64,000 bases of DNA from NCBI GenBank assembly GCA_018296165.2, contig JACKQL020000024.1:620001-684000 (forward strand), in the 5' to 3' direction. Below the pieces are notes generated by a model. It saw nothing but the letters and a program-made list of their open reading frames with translations. It had not been told where the DNA came from and did no database searches. How positions within the stretch are numbered: the stretch's first letter is position 1; each line of letters starts with the position of its first letter. Shown piece after piece: positions 33,443 through 46,194 of the stretch. The DNA comes from Termitomyces sp. T153. Its lineage: Eukaryota; Basidiomycota; Agaricomycetes; Agaricales; Lyophyllaceae. Made by a program: the position numbers and the translations under genes.

Positions 33443-35949
33443 ATGGTATTGGAACCTGTTGAACATGAGGTATTTCCAACACAGTTTAACTTGTATCTGC
33501 GAACTGTGCGTGATGTTGCTCAGGGGACTTCACAAATTGCAAACGCTTCTTGTCTTGTTTTCGGGACTTTAAAACCTGATCCAAATCGAACCGAAGATGC
33601 GGTTGTTAGATGTGAAGAGGTACCTCTAGGCCCCTTCTTCTAGTCTGGCAATTAAATTCCTAATTAATCTCTACTAGGATTTAGGTAAGTTGCGCATCAA
33701 CAGTTGGGGGACAGGCAATGTGAAGGATGAACCCGTGAGTGCCTCAGTGATCAATGTATAATTGAGCAAATAATAATTCAAGTGGTTCAAAAGGGCCGAG
33801 TTAAGCAAGAACACAACGATATCAAGGTAAGTATTCTATCAAAGTATGTATTTTGCCGGTGCAACTGGACAACACGCAACACAGGTTGATTTATTGAAAG
33901 TTCCTTACCTTGCGTTTGGAAAGTTCAAGTCTGACTCTACTTCGAAGCAAGAAGAGGTGGGTGGTTCCAGCTCGAAGAATAAAACTGACTACATAACATT
34001 CAATGTTCTGCTTCTTACCACGTATAGGGACTAAAAGTCAAAGCCAAACTAGAACAGGTCTGATCACGCGTCTGATTATCTATCAAGGAGGTTCATTTTC
34101 TTCTGATGTTCAGGATGTCAAACGAGATCTAGAGAGCCTTCAAGCGGAGAAAATCAAAGCTGACGATGTGGGTTCTGGCTACCGAGACTCCACACCTGTC
34201 AGTACTGTGCCCAGAATACCGAAGGAAGTTTGAGCTTATGTCCATCAACAGGACCTCTTTTTGTCTGATTCTTCTCTCGTAAAGGCATGTCCTGCATTTG
34301 GGACATTTAAGCGCGATGAGAGCGTGCGAGTCGGAGTTAAAGTTAAAGTTCAAGTGATTTGTCTTGTTTTCACAGGGTCCAGAACGTCATCTACTCACAT
34401 TATCTCCTGACTTGATAGGCAGAAGATCCTGCACTCTTGCTCGATCAACAGACCGAGTCTCATGATGTGGACATGGATATTGATGATCTTCTGGAGCCAT
34501 TACCTCAGGTAATTTTATTTACCTATTTTCGCATTAACTCTTGTGAATTCCTTCCTGGGTTTGCAAAGCCAACTGCGACCGTGGAGCAAGACACGCCCGT
34601 GCCTGTGCAAATTGATCTGAATGAGACTGTAGTATGGAGGCAGTCGAAACGTCGCCGGGTAATCATGGACGCCATTGTCCTTCCAACTTGTCAAGAAGTT
34701 CTGAGATGCAAGGCTACGAACGATGCAGAGGAATTTGAAAAGATGAAGAAAATGAAGAACGTTGGTCCTATGTTATTCTTCTCCTTGTGATATAGCTCAG
34801 TCTTTTTCTGCTTCCAGCCAAAAGTCAACATGAAGAAAGTAGAGTTTTGTTTTAGCGTGAATACCATCTGTGATCGTCTACGCCCCATTGGGCTTGATCC
34901 CTACCAATCGATCTAAACATCTCCATTCAGGACACTATGGTGCCAAGAAAGTTCTTATCTCTAGTCTATGGAGGTGGTCTTCAGTGCGCGTGGGCTAACG
35001 TTGCGGAAGAAACACAGAAGAAACTCAATAACCATAAATATCCAGCCTTCCTGTACTTGACATTGGATCTCAACTGTCATGCGCCAGAGATGCCAGGGTC
35101 TCCCGGATTGTATTTTGACGCTGGCTGTGGAGGGGTTGCATATCCGCTCAATGGGATCCATAGGCTTATCACACGGATAGCGAGGACTCCAAGAGGGCCA
35201 GTTTGGCAGTACCAAGGGCAGTACAAGCTGTCTCCTTCTAATCCTCTGACAACCCAGGAATGGGCATCGGTGGATTCCTCGGTGAGCATTTCATTCAAGA
35301 ATCAGAACGTTAATGTTTTCACCTTTGACATTCCGAACCCCGACAGGTCCGAATGAATTGGGCAGAAGAGATTTGGAAGTCTGCGGAGTGGGGAAAGGCG
35401 GCTCGAGTTCGCATCTCTCTCCGCAGGAGCTTGGGAAGATCGTGCACGGATGAAGAATCTGATGAAGCCTTCAACACGAAATGTGATTATCGAATGATTA
35501 CCGCTGATGACATTGCGCAGGCCTTGTTGCGAGGCGAAGAGGTTTGTCGTCGTTCTTCAAGGACACTTTTAGTCGAAATGCCCACATGTGATTATATCAA
35601 GTCCGTTGCCGTATGGACCATGAAATGCGTCGGATATGATGCTGAGTTTCAGCGTGACCTGTCAGCAAAATATGCTGATTGGACCCCACCGCCGAAACAG
35701 AAGAAAAAAGGGAAAAGTTCAAACAAGACCAAGGGTAAAATGAGACCAAAGCACAAGGATTCCAAAACAGAGAGAGAACACCGCAGAACCGGACAAAAGA
35801 GGAAGAGAGCTGCGTACTCTGATAATGACTCTGATGAATTGTCGGCAGATCAAAGCCGTGATCAGGACGCGGAAGAAGACGAGGAGGAACTTGACGAATA
35901 TTATTATCGACCTCGCGGCACTCGTTCACGACCCATCGTCATAGCTTGA
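33443..35949 (+). CDS. DUF6697-type basidiomycete protein with repeated N-terminal exons
   Basis: Many small exons, then a well-defined C-terminal half. VPRKFLSLVYGGGLQCAWAN, MPGSPGLYFDAG, WQYQGQYKLSPSNPLTTQEW and, after an intron, VRMNWAEEIWKSAEWG, ISLRRSLGRSCTDEE and MITADDIAQALLRGEE match the pattern that I associate with DUF6697, an uncharacterised domain common in Agaricomycetes. The tail is Lys-rich, then Asp/Glu-rich (DQDAEEDEEELDEYYY), suggesting a nuclear protein. The middle holds a basic cluster (QSKRRRVIMD). The upstream exons contain three similar modules (VFGTLKPD, YLAFGKFKSD, PAFGTFKRD). The start at 33443 is tentative; the C-terminal half is solid. Its biochemical function is unknown. 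Confidence 0.68.
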
Positions 35950-36417
35950 GAAACCAAGCTCCATGCCATCGCGATCTCGGAATCTGGTAGTGGAGGAACT
36001 GCGAGGTGAACTGTAATGAACTTGAACATATATTATCGTGACATCTACATGCCATTCCTATTTCATTGGTACCTCGAGGTTTTGAATCCCGTAATTCGTT
36101 TCTTGAACGGTGCAAACTTATAAATGTTTGATTACGATCATCCACTAGCATGGCCTACATGCTAGTACGTATCCATATATGTAGGCTGGAGGTGCAAAGT
36201 GAAGATCTAAATATTACAGACAACGAAAAATCACTATATATATGTAATACAAGAATGATGGCTGGACAGAAATCTAAATAGTCCTAAGGGGTGCAAGATC
36301 AATATTGTCAGATACGATGAGGTCGTCTCTGACTTGTATATAGTCCTCACGACATCTGAGCGCGGCAATTTGAGGACGTTAAGTAGAGGAAAAATTCCAT
36401 CTAATGATAAATTGGTT
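35950..36417. other. Convergent 3' region
   Basis: AT-rich spacer between two gene 3' ends. No gene is seen. Confidence 0.5.
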
Positions 36418-38523
36418 CTAGTTACTTCTGACAAAGCCTTCTTGTCTCTCGTTGGAGAGCTCCTCCAAACTCAACCCCTTTGTCTCAGGAATGAGAAGGG
36501 TTGAGAATATGCCGGTCAACATGAAAAGAGCGAAGATTTCCAGACTGTAAGTAGTAGATTAATTAGCTGAGACTAATGAAAGAAATTACAAAAAATATAC
36601 GCACATGTGCTTGATGAAATGATTGGGCCCACCAATATCCTTCATCTGGGCGAAGCCAACTTGAGCAACAATAGCCCCAAGCTTACCACTGGCAGCAGAG
36701 ATGCCGTGGGCCGTTGAACGGTAACGCGTAGGGAAGGCTTCTCCGGGCACAATGAAGGTAGTGGTATTGGGGCCAAAGTTCTGGAAAAAGTTGGTGAAGC
36801 AGTAGAGGACAACAAATCCCTTTTTGGCTGCATCGGTAGCGTTAAGCTTGTCGAAGCCGAAGCCTGAAGATTGTATTAAATCGCAGTGAGATATGACAAC
36901 TTGAAGAACGGGAGTACATACCAAGGACAACGAAGAGAATGGTGAGTACGGTAAAACCCATGAGTTGGATAGGTTTTCGTCCCCATGAATCAATGAAGAA
37001 AAAGGCAAAGTAGTAACCGGGGAGCAAGCCGCCAGCAGAGAAGATCAAGTTACCAACACAAGTATTCCACAAATTGTCGTAGACGAGCCGAGTACCCTTG
37101 GAAGAGGGAGCGCCGAAATTGATTGCTTCAAGGACAATAGAGTTGTTGAGACTTAATCCGAAGAAAGCAATCTGCGTGCAAATATAGTTCATTAACACTC
37201 CAGTGGCACAGGAGTACTCACATCGAGGGCAAACCAAGACCATGACGTGCCTAACAAGATCTTGCCATTCTTCCACTGACCAAAGTAAGCGCAGAAGTCG
37301 GCCCAACTAGCTTTTGGAGCGTTGGCACGGTATACAGGGGCATCCGGATCAACGGTGGAATTGCCAATGGTGAGAACATTCTTGATGTCATCGGAGGCTT
37401 GCTGGATGTTACGTTCGATATCCATGGTAAAACGAGGGGTCTCAGGGATAGTGAGACGAAAGTAGAGAGCAATACACCCGGGCACACAACCGAGACCAAT
37501 GAGAATACGCCAGACTTCATCGACATGGGCTGGGTTATCAACGCTAGGGTCGCCAAGGATAGAGTTCTTGTAGGCAGCAACAATGATCAAGGCAACAAGA
37601 GCAGCGGCTAGAATGAAAGATAAGAATACTGAGCTTGGATTGTTTGAAGGAGGTGAGGAGGCGTACTGAAATTACCCCAACCCTGTGATGCGAACACAGC
37701 AGCCATCATGCGCCCACGAGTACGCGTGGAAGCAAACTCAGAAGAGATGACAGCAGAAAGGGGATAGTCACCACCTATGCCAATGCCCATCTATGATCGA
37801 TCTCAGCGTGAGACCAAGATGCTGAGTTGTTTACTTACAAGAAAACGCCAGACGATGAGAACACCAATGATACCGACGGCATGACCGCCGCCAGACAATG
37901 CTTGTGCAAAGGTGGCGATGATAATGATCATTAACTCAACGCCATCTGCAAATAGTCAATTTCTTAGGGGAATACGGGTAGATGAAACGTACTTACACAT
38001 CCGCTTACGGCCGACTCTATCAGCCAACCAACCAAACAGAAGCTGACCGACAAGAGTACCAACGGGAGTGGCAACTTTTACACCAAGATCCTGGTTCTTA
38101 TTCAACGCCTGGCCAGTTTTACCAAGAGGGAAGCCTGATCGACGCAAAGTCGGTTCTTTGTCACCATAGAAAATAAGACAATGTACCCGTGCCGTAGATG
38201 TAACCCAACATGACTGAAGCAATATTTATTGCGAAAATATCATAGCTAAGATGACTTTATTACGCATTATTAGAGAGAATAACAAGATATTGCTCACGCA
38301 TCGGTGAAGAAACCAACGCCAGCGACCAAGCAAACCTTGACATGGAACCAGCTGTGGCTCGTAAGAGAGCTGTGACCTGTTTGAAGACAAAGGACACCGA
38401 CCTGAAAGGGGCATCATCAATTTCTTGAAGAGCGGCGCGGCGTCGACTGTCGATGGTCAACGCATAGCCTTTCCCAACATTAGCAGAACCGTCTCGAAAA
38501 TCCTGGTCGCTATCCGACATCAT
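36418..38523 (-). CDS. PHO84: Inorganic phosphate:H+ symporter (Pho84-like, major facilitator superfamily)
   Basis: Minus-strand gene of about ten exons with stop TAG at 36418-36420. [20 protein letters not shown] starts a cytosolic N-terminus. Landmarks follow in order: [40 protein letters not shown] (phosphate-symporter signature), [94 protein letters not shown], and [20 protein letters not shown]. The C-terminal [13 protein letters not shown] motif is standard for sugar/phosphate MFS proteins. It would bring phosphate into the cell across the plasma membrane. ATG 38523 is followed at once by a second ATG (38520). No clear Pho4 CACGTG site lies in the first hundred bases upstream. Confidence 0.93.
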
Positions 38524-39640
38524 GGAGAGTGTTCACAAGGAAAGGGAGGAAAGTATCTCGGTAGGTGAAGCTTACATAGCCACCGTTAACCAGTTTTTAT
38601 ATATAAGTCAGAGCGCACTGGATGGAGTGATTGACGGCATGCCAGTGGGAATCAGCCGAAACACGTCCTTATGTATCGATATGCAGAAGCCGTTGTGGCA
38701 CACAGCAAAGCACTGCACAGTTCAAGCCGAACTCTATGTATGGTTAAGAAAGTTTCCAATTTCGGGGCCAAAAAGCTCCTCCGCCCAACCGTCCCAGAGA
38801 TTTTCAGGCTCGAATCTATACAACTCTAGATGTGACATAGTCCTGTGGTTTTCACCTTCGAACTTTGAAGTCGAATGTAGATATATGTTGTCCACTGGAC
38901 ATACCCGGGTATGATGGAAGAGACTGGACGTACCTGGGTATGAATGGAAGGAGACCGAGGTCACTAGATAAAGTTTGTCAAATGTCAAGTCTTATGATGG
39001 GAGCTCGCAGCCGGTTTGATAGCCGTGATCACTGCTTACGCCCATCATTGTGCCTCAGACAGCCTACCAGGCCTGAGCAGATCTAAGCTTCTTCTGTTAA
39101 GTACGTACAGGACTGCTCAATTCTTGTGGTACAGTCCGGTACAGTTTGAACGTAACTCAGCCGCTGTTGGCCGAGTATGCCTCCAGGAGCCATTCCCGGC
39201 CCCAGGTACGGGCGCCATACAACGTGTTGCGCTCCTCATCATACCAACTGTCACTCTCATCATATTTTCTTTATACATATAACCAGCCAAACAGAGAATT
39301 TAGCGATCGGATTGGTTCTTGGCGGCATACTCGGCCAACAGCGGACTCTGAATTACGCGCAAACCGAACCGTACCGAACCGACAACCTTCACCACTAATG
39401 ACTGTCGTCAAGTGTAATAACAATGGGGCATCGTCATCTATTTCAAGAGTATATCGTCAGGGACGTTTCTGGTCGGATACTCATTTTAATTAATTTCGCC
39501 TTTTGGGTAGTCAGCATCTTGTTCCTGGTACCAGGGCCGAGTCATGTCGAATTTCCATATAACTGAAGGGCTCTGCAGTCTGGAGGGACGCCATCGCACT
39601 ACGTATTATTTCGGCCACTGAAAACGCGTGCCACTCCATT
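38524..39640. other. Divergent intergenic region
   Basis: About 1.1 kb with promoters for the phosphate transporter (left) and the secreted protein (right). Frames here are short and unrecognised. Confidence 0.5.
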
Positions 39641-40283
39641 ATGGTCGTCCTTGGCCGAGTGCCAGTTCTTTTTGTTGCCGTTGCGCTCGCCTCGCAAGGT
39701 ACGCCATTTCTGTCGATCTAATTATGGAACTCCATTTTTCATCATCCTGTTTGCCTGCAGTTTTGGCCAGCCCAGAACCTGCTGAATCAATCAGTGCACG
39801 CCAACTCCCTGGACTCAACCCCAACTCTGTCCCGCAACAATGTCAGAGCGATTGCTCGTCAGCTACATCAAGCGTTTCAGTAAGTTTTGACTCGCATTGA
39901 ACTAAAGTAATGAATTGGTAATCAATGACTTCTTAATTGCTTAGAGTTGCACGAGCCTTGATTGTATCTGCAAAGATACTACCATCTCTGGGCTTGCTCA
40001 ATGCCTCGACTGTGCTGTTTCCATTCAAAATTCTGGACTGGACGTTCAGACTGCCCAGTCCGTCATTGACAGTATGTTCTACCCCCAAGGTGTGATAGTG
40101 CTACCTCACCTGTAAATTTCAGATGTGATCAGTGGCTGCGAATACACAGGTTCGCCCGTAAATAATGTCACCATCTCCGCGAAAGATAGTGGTTCGAAGG
40201 ACAACGGAGCCGCACACTCTACTGTAATCGGTGCCAGTGCTCTTTTTGTGGTTGCACTGGGAGCATTTGTTACCCTGGCTTGA
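39641..40283 (+). CDS. Small secreted eight-cysteine CFEM-like protein with GPI-type tail
   Basis: Four exons (39641-39698, 39761-39879, 39945-40071, 40123-40283) give 154 aa with correct phases. MVVLGRVPVLFVAVALASQV is the signal peptide. The cysteine module is CQSDC, SCTSLDCIC, QCLDC and a last Cys in ISGCEY, eight in total with the spacing C-x3-C..C-x4-C-x-C..C-x2-C..C. The tail is a Ser/Asn-rich segment and a hydrophobic end (ASALFVVALGAFVTLA), suggesting a GPI anchor. It is a shorter relative of the two genes at the left edge and lacks their long Ser/Thr stalk. It is probably a wall or membrane surface protein; CFEM relatives can bind haem, but no direct evidence exists here. Confidence 0.82.
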
Positions 40284-40644
40284 AGAGCTGGAACTTGAAA
40301 TATATCCAGTTTGTTATAAGTATGAGTTGCAGATAAGATTTGGTTTCGTCATCAACCGGTATTCAATGTCGTCACAATTGAGAATCAATGAGATTCTTCT
40401 ACATATTTCAATCTTCCTCGAAGGATTCTGCCGATAATAGTACCTACTTACGTCAGCCAATGATACGTAGTACTATTATTACGTCACGATACACAATAGC
40501 ACATAGCAGAAATTGGAATGGCAGACGTTATGAGGACAGCCGTGAAGCTGACCCGGCCCGGAAAGCCGGCTCCTGGATTTGATCGAGGAACTGATCTTGA
40601 CTCGGAATCATAATTTTTGTTACTCTACAATCCTTACAACCGCG
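40284..40644. other. Intergenic spacer
   Basis: Holds the 3' UTR of the secreted-protein gene and the promoter of the Ncs6 gene. No further feature is seen. Confidence 0.5.
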
Positions 40645-42038
40645 ATGGCTCCAAGAACATGTGCCCTCTGCGAAAATTTGAAGGCGATGCTGAAGCGCCC
40701 AAAGACTGGGCAACAAATCTGTCGGGATTGTTTCTTCTACGTTTTCGAGACAGAGGTGCATAATACAATAACCCAGGCCAAGTTGTTCCAACCGGGAGAC
40801 AGGGTAGCGATAGGGGCGTCTGGAGGCAAAGGTTTACCATACTTGAGTCGTTTTCTTGTATTTTTGCTCAATCTAGCCTCTAGATTCAACGGTACTAGCG
40901 CATGTTATGAAGACGCTGAACGAACGATATCACTACGGCTTAGAACTGTTTCTATTATCAATAGACGAAGGGATCACAGGATACCGAGACGACTCTTTGG
41001 AGGTGCGTTTCCAATTGCAGGCAGGTCACAAAGACTATTGCTTAGTCCTTACTACTAGACGGTCAAGCGGAACCAACAGCAATATGACATGCCGCTAAAG
41101 ATCCTTTCTTATGACGAGCTATACGGTTGGACAATGGACGCAATTGTGTCTCAAGTTGGGAGGAAAAACAACTGTACCTTCTGTGGTGTTTTCAGGCGAC
41201 AGGCCCTAGATCGAGGTGCCGCGATGTTGAATGTCGACCACATCGTTACTGGCCACAATGCAGACGATATCGCAGAAACAGTGTTAATGAACAGTGCGTC
41301 GAATCCATCTCCATCCGTATTTGTTCTCCGGTGACGAAGGGCTTAGTCATGCGTGGAGACATTGCGAGATTAGGACGGTGTACGGCGATATGTACACAAG
41401 GAGAGGATACGATTAAGCGATCGAAGCCGTTCAAATATGCGTATGAGAAGGAGATTGTCATGTCAGTATGCCTACGGTTTCGCCATGACTGATGTCCTCA
41501 TGATCATCTGCAGGTATGCATATTTCAAGAAACTCGACTACTTCTCGACAGAATGTATATATTCGCCAGATGCCTACCGGGGGCATGCACGCGTGTTTCT
41601 TAAGGAATTAGAAGCGGCTCGACCAAGTGCTATCATCGACATTATCCATTCTGGAGAGGCTTTCGAAGTGCGAGAGGAGGTCAAGGCGACTCAACGAGCT
41701 CAGCGTTAGTTCCTTTGTATTTTACTTTGAGATATCGGTGTATATTGACATAAGCTATAGAGACATGTAAGAGATGTGGTTACATATCAAGTAACGACCT
41801 CTGTAAAGCATGTACACTGCTCGAAGGCCTTGAGAGAGGAATGGCTAAGTCTGGCATTGTGCGTCCCTTTTCTATCGTTCCTTGGGCCTTATGATGATTT
41901 CTTTCTCCGTTCATTCAGACTGACCGAGGCCGAAAGCAGCTCGAGGCCCAAGGTCCTACGCCAAATAATCTCCGCACAATCCCACTCTTTAAATTGCCCT
42001 CGGGAAATCCTTCAATAGCTATTGAAGCTTCCTCATAG
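40645..42038 (+). CDS. NCS6: Cytoplasmic tRNA 2-thiolation protein Ncs6/Ctu1
   Basis: Plus-strand, intron-rich gene, ATG 40645 to TAG 42036-42038. The protein adds sulfur to uridine-34 of Lys, Glu and Gln tRNAs, using Urm1-carried sulfur together with Ncs2. The N-terminal zinc site is [10 protein letters not shown] with CRDCFF. The ATP-binding PP-loop, [13 protein letters not shown], is assembled across an intron (split after GGCAAAG). Other family motifs: [92 protein letters not shown] and [19 protein letters not shown]. The C-terminus has a second zinc ribbon ([16 protein letters not shown]). Nothing important is missing. Confidence 0.93.
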
Positions 42039-42167
42039 CATGCTATCTACTCTGACACACAAAGATATCCAGATTTCTATGTACAAACTAGACTACATGA
42101 ATTTCTTGTATAGAAGCAATAAACTATTAACGGAAACCAGATTAATAAACTAGGGATGGAAAAAGGA

Positions 42168-45100
42168 TCATCCAACGACCTTAACAACCAAAGATCCTCC
42201 GTTCGTAAGGACGCCCCGGTCTCTACTTACAAAAAGTTCGTGTGCTTTCTCAAAGGGAACCACTCGAGTCCGTTCCGTCCATTGACCTCCCTCTCCTACC
42301 CAAGGTCGAATATTAGCCTCGGTAACAATCCGAAGTACCTCACGAAGAGTGTCCCTGATATCTTCGCCCTCCCAGTCAACATCTTGAGCATGACTAACCC
42401 ACGCATACCCAACCTTCCCTTCGAGCTTCTTCCCATGTGTCCTACTCCCAAAATTGAGCGACCTCAATCCCGCCTTGAAAGTATCCCCCGCACTAGGTAT
42501 CATCCGCCCCGGGAAATCACCCACTAGAGTAGTAAATTGCTTGATCCAGATCCCTGCGCGTTTCGTCTTGTCTTTCTTTCCACCAACGGCAGAGGCATCG
42601 ACATTCACCACCTTCAAAAGCCGCTCAGACGCCTCCCACACCTCCTTGCCACCAATCGTATCCAACACTGCATCAAATAGATCACCATCTTCGCGCAGTC
42701 CCTCAATAACCCTCACAACTGCGCCTCTTTCCCCATCCCCTTCCTCCCCATCATCAAAAATTACCTCCTCCCCTCCCCAATTACGCACTCGTTCCTCAAT
42801 CCTCCTCATCCGATACTTATCTCGCTCGTCCGTATCATCCACATCTCTATCAATTGACCCATCCTCCTCATGATGCAAACACCTGAAAGGCACGTGCACA
42901 CATACTCGCCACCCCTGGTGCACAAGCATCTGCACCGCCATCGCACCCGCTCCATCGTGTCCCCTCAACACCAACGCGCGTCGTCTTCTGGTACCATCCA
43001 GCGCATCCTTCGCCACCCGCTTCCCATTCACAGTCCCAGTTTCCATTGTAGCATGAGAGAACGCGAACGCAAAGGTTCGTACGGCACGATAAGCTGGGAT
43101 TCCACATCCAGGCAGGAGAGCGAGTTCTTCGAGACTGGGCGGGAGCACTATTTGCGACGGAGCTTGTGATGGTGATGCCCAAGCGTTGTTCGAACCTACG
43201 GACATTTGTATATTTCTGCTGTTATTCTGTGATGAATCAGTAGTTCGGAAAGATGAGGGCTTGGAAGGGCCTGGTTCAGTATCTGACGTCATTCTGCTGG
43301 ACGATGACTGGCTGGTAGGAACGTTCGATGTAACTTGGGATAGGTACGAAAATCCATCCTGCTGCATACGCGGATACGGCGCACGATGCACGCGGTGTCG
43401 GTCGACAACTATAAACTCTCTAAGCGCGCCACACTATTAGAAAATAAGATACATTAGCATAGCATGGCGAAGATTCGTAAGTCAGAGTGACATCGAAGTC
43501 AAATAGATGCCAGTTTCCTCCAGCCTATTCTCATCGTCATGAGGACGGACCGAGAATGTGTCTTCTCGAAAAGGAAGTATACCAGCTTACCTTCCTTAGA
43601 TCCAGTAATCCCACAATCCAGTCTCCCTTCTTAACAACCTCATCCCCAACTTCCCACCCGCATTCCAACACCCGTCCAACAAAACTCCTGCCGGGAACAT
43701 AACCCACCACAGCGGCTGGAGTATACGACGAGGCTGAAGGCGTAGGCGGTGGTGTAGGCGTTGGAGAAGATGGTGCAGATCGTTGAGTGCCATTGCCCCC
43801 CAAGCGACTGAGTGTCGATCTTAGACTGACGCTCCTCTTCGGCGTTTCTATCGACGTACGAGGCTCAGTTGCTTCTGTTGGTGTATTTGAACGAGATGAG
43901 CCTCCAATCCCACCCCTGTTGCCCCCGAACACCAAACGCCAATCAACACCGTCTACCCCCACAGCCCATACCTGCACAAGTACACTCCCACTTGGTACGT
44001 AGGTTGGCGGTTTTCGGTACGAAGTAAATCCTAAAGGTAAATCCAACGCTTCAGAAAATGTTTCTGGTCTCTTCCCCTTCTTGTCCTTTTCCTGACTCCT
44101 GTTTCTTGAGCCAAATCCTGACGGTGGGGGTGAAGGTGAAGCAGATGCCGAAGCTCGCCGAAATAAACCAATGAATTTTTTACTCGGAGTCGAGTAGGGA
44201 CTAGAGGAGCCACTCAGTCCTCGTACAACTTCCACGCTCGCCATAGTTGTTTGTGCAACGCCGCTCCGCGTCAAATCGACCTTACCGTCAGTGTCACCTC
44301 CATAATGGGTTCCTTTGAGATTAAAAATGCTTTTTGGATGTTGCGAGGTCTGAGAGAGAGGGACAGGTGCCCGAGGGAGGACTAATGATGTGTATCCAGG
44401 TGTCCCATGTGAAGGTAATTCGCCTGCGGTGAACATAGGGAGTGATGTGACATTATGGTCATATGGGTCAGCAGAAGAGGAGGCGTATTTGGAATTCCTG
44501 AGAGGTGACGGAGTGTGAGGAGAAGTGGAGGCTAAAGTGGACCTGTGGCGAGAAGACGAGGAAGCGTGAGACGAGGAAGCATGAGATGAGGAGGCATGTT
44601 CAAGCGAGCGCGAACGGCGGCGGTGCAATGAACGGGCTGATGGTCTTCTTTTGGGAGGCATAGAAGGAGGATTGAGATGAGAAGTCATACGGCTTCTCCC
44701 TGAACGTCGAGGTGTGGAAATGAGGACACTGCTATGAGGATGATGTAGCGCGGGCGCCTCAAGGAGCTCATCTTCTTCCAGTAAAGCGGTCATGCTTGTC
44801 ATGATACTCGGCGTCGTCTTGGATATAGTCTTCGACATGGAAGTGTTCGGTTTTGAGCGTGTCTGAGATCTTACCGCAGTTTCGCCCTTGGCAAACTGGT
44901 GCCTATTCGGTGTCGTGGTTGCCTTGGCCGTGGTGGGAACCAGCCAACGCACGTCCTTTGCCCATTCCTGGTTGACATGACCATTGGTAACTTGTGGTGC
45001 TTCCTGCATTGTTTTTATTCGAGTTGCAAAATGTTCTAATTCCGACTGAACAGGGCTCGTCATGAGAGTAGACTCGTAGCTGGCAAGTGAAAACAGAGAG

Positions 45101-45616
45101 TGTGCATCCAGTAAAGAAGAAGATATGGATGTCGTTGATGTATTGGCGTGGGTGAATGACGTTTTGGTGGATGGCACAGCTGACTGTGTAGCAGGCTCTG
45201 GACTACAGGCTCTCAGGGAAGTCGTATGCGCAATTGTTGATGCCATTGATATCCGTGGCGAAGTGTTTGGGGTGTAGAAGACGTCGTATTCAGAATCTTC
45301 CGCGTCGCTCCCGTCGTTATTGTCGGCGTGGTCGGCGGTGCGATCGCTGTTTGAAGGATGCGTATTATCGAAGGCTGTCACGCCATGTGGTCGGTTCTGT
45401 AATAATGGTTCCTTATCAGCCTGAGGATAAATGAAAGGTTATACGTACAACGACTCTTGGCTGATCATTGCTGACCCCGACGGCTTGTTGTTCACTGGTC
45501 TCGGCCGCGATGCGAAGCATGTCACGCTTGGTTGAGTGGTAGACCTTTTCTTCGGGAAAAGAGTAAGTCTGCGAGGGCCTGCCTAGCAGAGACTGAAGCA
45601 TCGTCGGCTTCGCCAT
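42168..45616 (-). CDS. Large MDR-superfamily (quinone reductase-like) protein with long disordered N-terminus
   Basis: Three exons (45616-45449, 45420-43591, 43433-42168) join in phase 0 into 1087 aa. After MAKPTMLQSLLGRPSQTYSF comes a Ser/Thr/Pro-rich region of about 400 residues with poly-Ser/His/Ala repeats, likely disordered. A GroES-like domain follows: VLVQVWAVGVDGVDWRLVFG, VPGRSFVGRVLECGWEVGDE, GALREFIVVDRHRVHRAP. A Rossmann part has LALLPGCGIPAYRAV, ALVLRGHDGAGAMAVQMLVH and LFDAVLDTIGG. The end (VVPFEKAHELFVSRDRG, then NGGSLVVKVVG) is the usual MDR terminus. The catalytic zinc Cys/His pattern of alcohol dehydrogenases is not visible, so a zinc-free reductase, or a protein that has lost activity, is more likely. 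The start could lie further upstream, where another frame is also open. Confidence 0.75.
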
Positions 45617-46194
45617 GTAGAACAACTCGCGAAAACTGGAGCTCGTCGTCGTCCGCGGCGTTGAAATGTGGCCACATGATGTCACCTGACTGTTTTCGAG
45701 CCGTGAGACTAAACTCGATCGCTCCAGGCTTCAGCTCAAGCGTGACGTCACTTGGTTTGCTTCTCCGCGGTGTTCCCCTTGCAATTCTCGCCGCGAAGCA
45801 CTTATGAGGAACAATGGCAGATGGTGTATTTCTGATCAATTAAATATAAACCTCCGATTTCACAGTAGAGCACCTACGATATGGATCGTTGGGCAGGCCT
45901 CAGAAGTTGCCACCTGGAATTGTTGTAGTGTGGAACGACAGGGTTGCTCAGATCTGTCGAAGCAACTTCACTCCCAACGCGACTGCGAGACTGATGCGTC
46001 AAACAGTAAGTACTTAGTCCGACACAGACTTAACTCGTGGTGAACGTTGACCCAATGTGAATTGATTTCGAAATAGTCGAGAAACCAATTAGAGGAAGAA
46101 GACTACAATAAAAACTAGTTATAATTATATCCCATAACTTCACGCAATATGCGGTCAATGAAACGAATGTCGAACTTAGGAACGAAAGAGTACC
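45617..46194. other. Spacer with an unexplained open frame
   Basis: A minus frame from about 45839 to 45522 stays open and has protein-like composition (DVTLELKPGAIEFSLTARKQ) but overlaps exon 1 of the MDR gene out of frame. It may be an upstream coding region with a missed intron, or chance. The rest holds no feature. Confidence 0.4.
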
